Assembly: GCA_902806355.1 (NCBI GenBank)
Contig: CADCWI010000030.1
Coordinates: 1-8,195, forward strand
DNA: 8,195 nucleotides
Source of the DNA: an uncultured Thermomicrobiales bacterium
GTDB lineage: Bacteria > Chloroflexota > Chloroflexia > Thermomicrobiales > UBA6265
Reading direction: 5' to 3'
The position numbers were made by a program, and so were the translations under genes. Shown piece after piece: positions 6,815 to 8,195 of this stretch (position 1 is its first letter; each line of letters begins with the position of its first letter). The notes under the pieces were generated by a model. The model was not told where the DNA came from, searched no databases, and worked only from the letters and a program-made list of their open reading frames with translations.

Positions 6815-7879
6815 TCAGCTACCGACGGTGTTCGCGGAATAATCTCGCGCCCCGGCATCGTTGAGGAAGGCCGCAAGCAAATCCACACTGGCCTGGATGT
6901 CCGCTTCATGAGCCATCTCATTCACGGTATGGACATAACGGGTGGGAATCGAAATGGTCGCGGTGCGGACGCCGCCCCTGGTCCGCTGAAACGCTCCGGC
7001 ATCGGTGCCACCGGCTGGCAGGATCTCCCGTTGAAACGGGATGGCTTTCGCTTCAGCGAGGTCGACGAGGTGCTGGACTACGCCGGGATCGGGGAGTTGC
7101 GAGGAGTCGAACAGCTTGATCGCGGTTCCGCTACCCAGACGAGTAACGACAGCGTCACTGGAGTTGCCTGGAATATCGGCGGCGATCGTTACATCGAGCG
7201 CGATAGCGATATCCGCCTCTGCATCGAAGGCGGAGGTGATGGCGCCGCGCAGGCCGATCTCCTCCTGGGTGGTGGCGATCGCGAGCACGGTCGCCGCCTG
7301 TCCAGATACCCGTTTGATCGCCTCGATCATCACGTAGACGCCGAGCCGGTCATCCAGGGCCTTGCTGACCACGGTATCGCCGATCCTGATCTGATCCCGC
7401 TCCATCGTGACCATATCGCCCACGGTGACCCGTTCGTTGGCTTGCGCCGCGGAGAGTCCCAGATCGACGAACAGGTCTTCGAGCTTGACCTCCTTGCTGT
7501 CGCCCGTGCCCTGCAAGTGGATCGGTTTGGAACCTGGCTGAAGAACACCGGTGAGCATTCCGTGCGCGCGGGTGTGGACGATGACTCGCTGGGCGACGAG
7601 CACCCTGGGATCGAACCCGCCGATCTTCTGCAGCCGGACGAATCCCGAGTCGTCGATGTGGCGAACCAGGAACCCGATCTCGTCCATGTGCGCGGCAACC
7701 GCGACTCTTGGGCCGCCGCTTCCTGTCTTGATGCTGATCAGGTTGCCCAACACATCGACCGTCAGCGAGTCGACGTGGGGCTCGAGCTCGGTGGAAACCA
7801 CGGCACGAACCTGTTCCTCCCGGGAAGCGATACCCGGAGTCTGTGTCAGTCGTCGGAGCAAAGCCTCATTCAATGGCAT
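6815..7879 (-). CDS. M42 family metallopeptidase (glutamyl aminopeptidase / TET-type aminopeptidase)
   Basis: M42 enzymes are cytoplasmic, two-metal (Zn or Co) aminopeptidases that trim short peptides, often as hollow dodecameric TET particles. Many are mislabelled as endoglucanases (CelM/FrvX). The 354 residues are the normal length and all expected active-site residues are present. Metal ligands are His64 in AAHMDEIGF, bridging Asp176 in SKALDDRLG, Glu207 in TTQEEIGLRGA, Asp229 in ALDVT and His317 in TRYVHT; the catalytic base is Glu206, just before Glu207. The PDZ-like insert domain lies at about 70-165, including GVLQPGSKPIHLQ. ILPAGGTDAGAFQRTRGG (286-303) is also typical. The start at 7879 has a modest AAGGA on the minus strand about 8 bases upstream. 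The gene ends with TGA followed at once by an in-frame TAG. The solute-binding protein gene lies downstream on the same strand, suggesting peptide uptake and degradation as a shared task. Peptide preference cannot be read from the sequence. Confidence 0.96.
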   Translation of the reverse strand: MPLNEALLRRLTQTPGIASREEQVRAVVSTELEPHVDSLTVDVLGNLISIKTGSGGPRVAVAAHMDEIGFLVRHIDDSGFVRLQKIGGFDPRVLVAQRVIVHTRAHGMLTGVLQPGSKPIHLQGTGDSKEVKLEDLFVDLGLSAAQANERVTVGDMVTMERDQIRIGDTVVSKALDDRLGVYVMIEAIKRVSGQAATVLAIATTQEEIGLRGAITSAFDAEADIAIALDVTIAADIPGNSSDAVVTRLGSGTAIKLFDSSQLPDPGVVQHLVDLAEAKAIPFQREILPAGGTDAGAFQRTRGGVRTATISIPTRYVHTVNEMAHEADIQASVDLLAAFLNDAGARDYSANTVGS

Positions 7880-7897
7880 GCAGTCATCCTTGTAGAT

Positions 7898-7926
7898 GTT
7901 CCAAACAAAGGGTGCTCGCCTGGAAC
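7898..7926. repeat. 6-bp inverted repeat upstream of the M42 gene
   Basis: GTTCCA at 7898-7903 and TGGAAC at 7921-7926 are perfect reverse complements separated by 17 bases, centred about 33 bases upstream of the M42 start. They could be operator half-sites or a leader hairpin. Six base pairs is close to what chance produces, and no clear promoter is seen with it. Confidence 0.25.
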
Positions 7927-7931
7927 CGATG

Positions 7932-7979
7932 GCGGAAACGAAACGCCTGACGATTGTTCGTCAGGCGTTTCGTTTCCGC
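7932..7979 (-). terminator. Perfect 22-bp hairpin, probable transcription terminator of the Excalibur-type gene
   Basis: The arms at 7932-7953 and 7958-7979 are exact reverse complements over 22 bases, with a 4-base loop (TTGT). On the minus strand the hairpin begins 41 bases past the stop of the partial gene at 8021 and lies 52 bases before the M42 start. It therefore sits where a terminator between the two genes is expected. No T-run follows in either direction, so it is not a textbook Rho-independent terminator; it may work without one, or protect the 3' end of the mRNA. Such a long perfect stem is very unlikely by chance. A dispersed intergenic repeat is the main alternative. Confidence 0.7.
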
Positions 7980-8020
7980 AAGTGAATCGAGAACCGAAGG
8001 GTATGAGCCGTCCTACCGGA

Positions 8021-8195
8021 TTACTCCTCGATCAGGATGATCGTGCTCGACCCGGATACACCGTCTGCCTGGAACATGACCGTTCCGATCGACAGGACGT
8101 TGATCGAATCGGCAACCGCAGGCGTCGCTTCGGGGGTCGCTGCGTCGTCTGCGAAGAAGTCCTCACATGCTGTCCCATCGAAGTCCTGGTCGAGC
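8021..8195 (-). CDS. C-terminal end of a probable secreted protein with an Excalibur-like Ca-binding motif (5' end outside window)
   Basis: Only 57 codons and a TAA stop are visible. They begin with LDQDFDGTACEDFF, which resembles the DxDxDGxxCE core of the Excalibur domain (PF05901), a small Ca-binding module of extracellular bacterial proteins. Next is an Ala-Thr-Pro linker (AATPEATPA), and last a segment rich in hydrophobic and small residues (INVLSIGTVMFQADGVSGSSTIILIEE). In most Excalibur proteins the CE pair lies near the C-terminus, so the 46-residue tail here is unusual. The composition suggests a surface or secreted location, but no signal peptide can be seen because the N-terminus is missing. 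A perfect hairpin lies downstream. The frame is supported by codon use and by the motif; the domain call is tentative because only its end is present. Confidence 0.6.
   Translation of the reverse strand, partial: LDQDFDGTACEDFFADDAATPEATPAVADSINVLSIGTVMFQADGVSGSSTIILIEE

Noticed and set aside
7595..7625. A stretch whose complement resembles a tRNA T-loop (GGTTCGATCCC)
   Set aside because: It lies inside the M42 coding frame and encodes the conserved GGFDPRVLV segment; no acceptor or anticodon stem fits around it.

Overview
The window is GC-rich (about 60 percent by eye), densely coded bacterial chromosome. Nothing in it suggests a plasmid, phage, transposon or CRISPR locus. The best guess at the host is a Chloroflexota bacterium, perhaps of the Thermomicrobia type. 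The reasons are a lone mreB end with no mreC or mreD after it, a GH57 branching enzyme paired with an amylomaltase, a Tat-exported family 5 solute-binding protein, an M42 peptidase, and a secreted-protein tail with an Ala-Thr-Pro linker. This placement is inference from style, not from a marker gene.

Layout on the plus strand: the window opens inside the last 156 codons of mreB, the rod-shape actin homologue (stop at 471-473). About 0.9 kb without a convincing gene follows (474-1389). Then come two glycogen or maltodextrin genes in the same direction: malQ, a GH77 4-alpha-glucanotransferase (1390-2970), and a GH57 1,4-alpha-glucan branching enzyme (3077-4789). Both keep all their catalytic residues. 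MalQ rearranges alpha-1,4 chains and the GH57 enzyme adds alpha-1,6 branches, so together they would remodel alpha-glucan in the cytoplasm.

Layout on the minus strand, converging on that pair: reading 5' to 3' there is the C-terminal end of a probable secreted protein with an Excalibur-like Ca-binding motif (8195-8021), a perfect 22-bp hairpin (7979-7932), an M42 aminopeptidase (7879-6815), a 148-bp spacer, and a family 5 extracellular solute-binding protein (6666-4828). The peptidase and binding protein may form a peptide-scavenging pair. No ABC permease or ATPase gene is in the window.

The most unusual signal is in the 148-bp spacer directly before the binding-protein gene. Two perfect 7-bp stems are interlocked in H-type pseudoknot order (or are mutually exclusive hairpins) and end 4 nt before the Shine-Dalgarno sequence. 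This resembles a compact translational switch, but I do not recognise it as a known riboswitch class.
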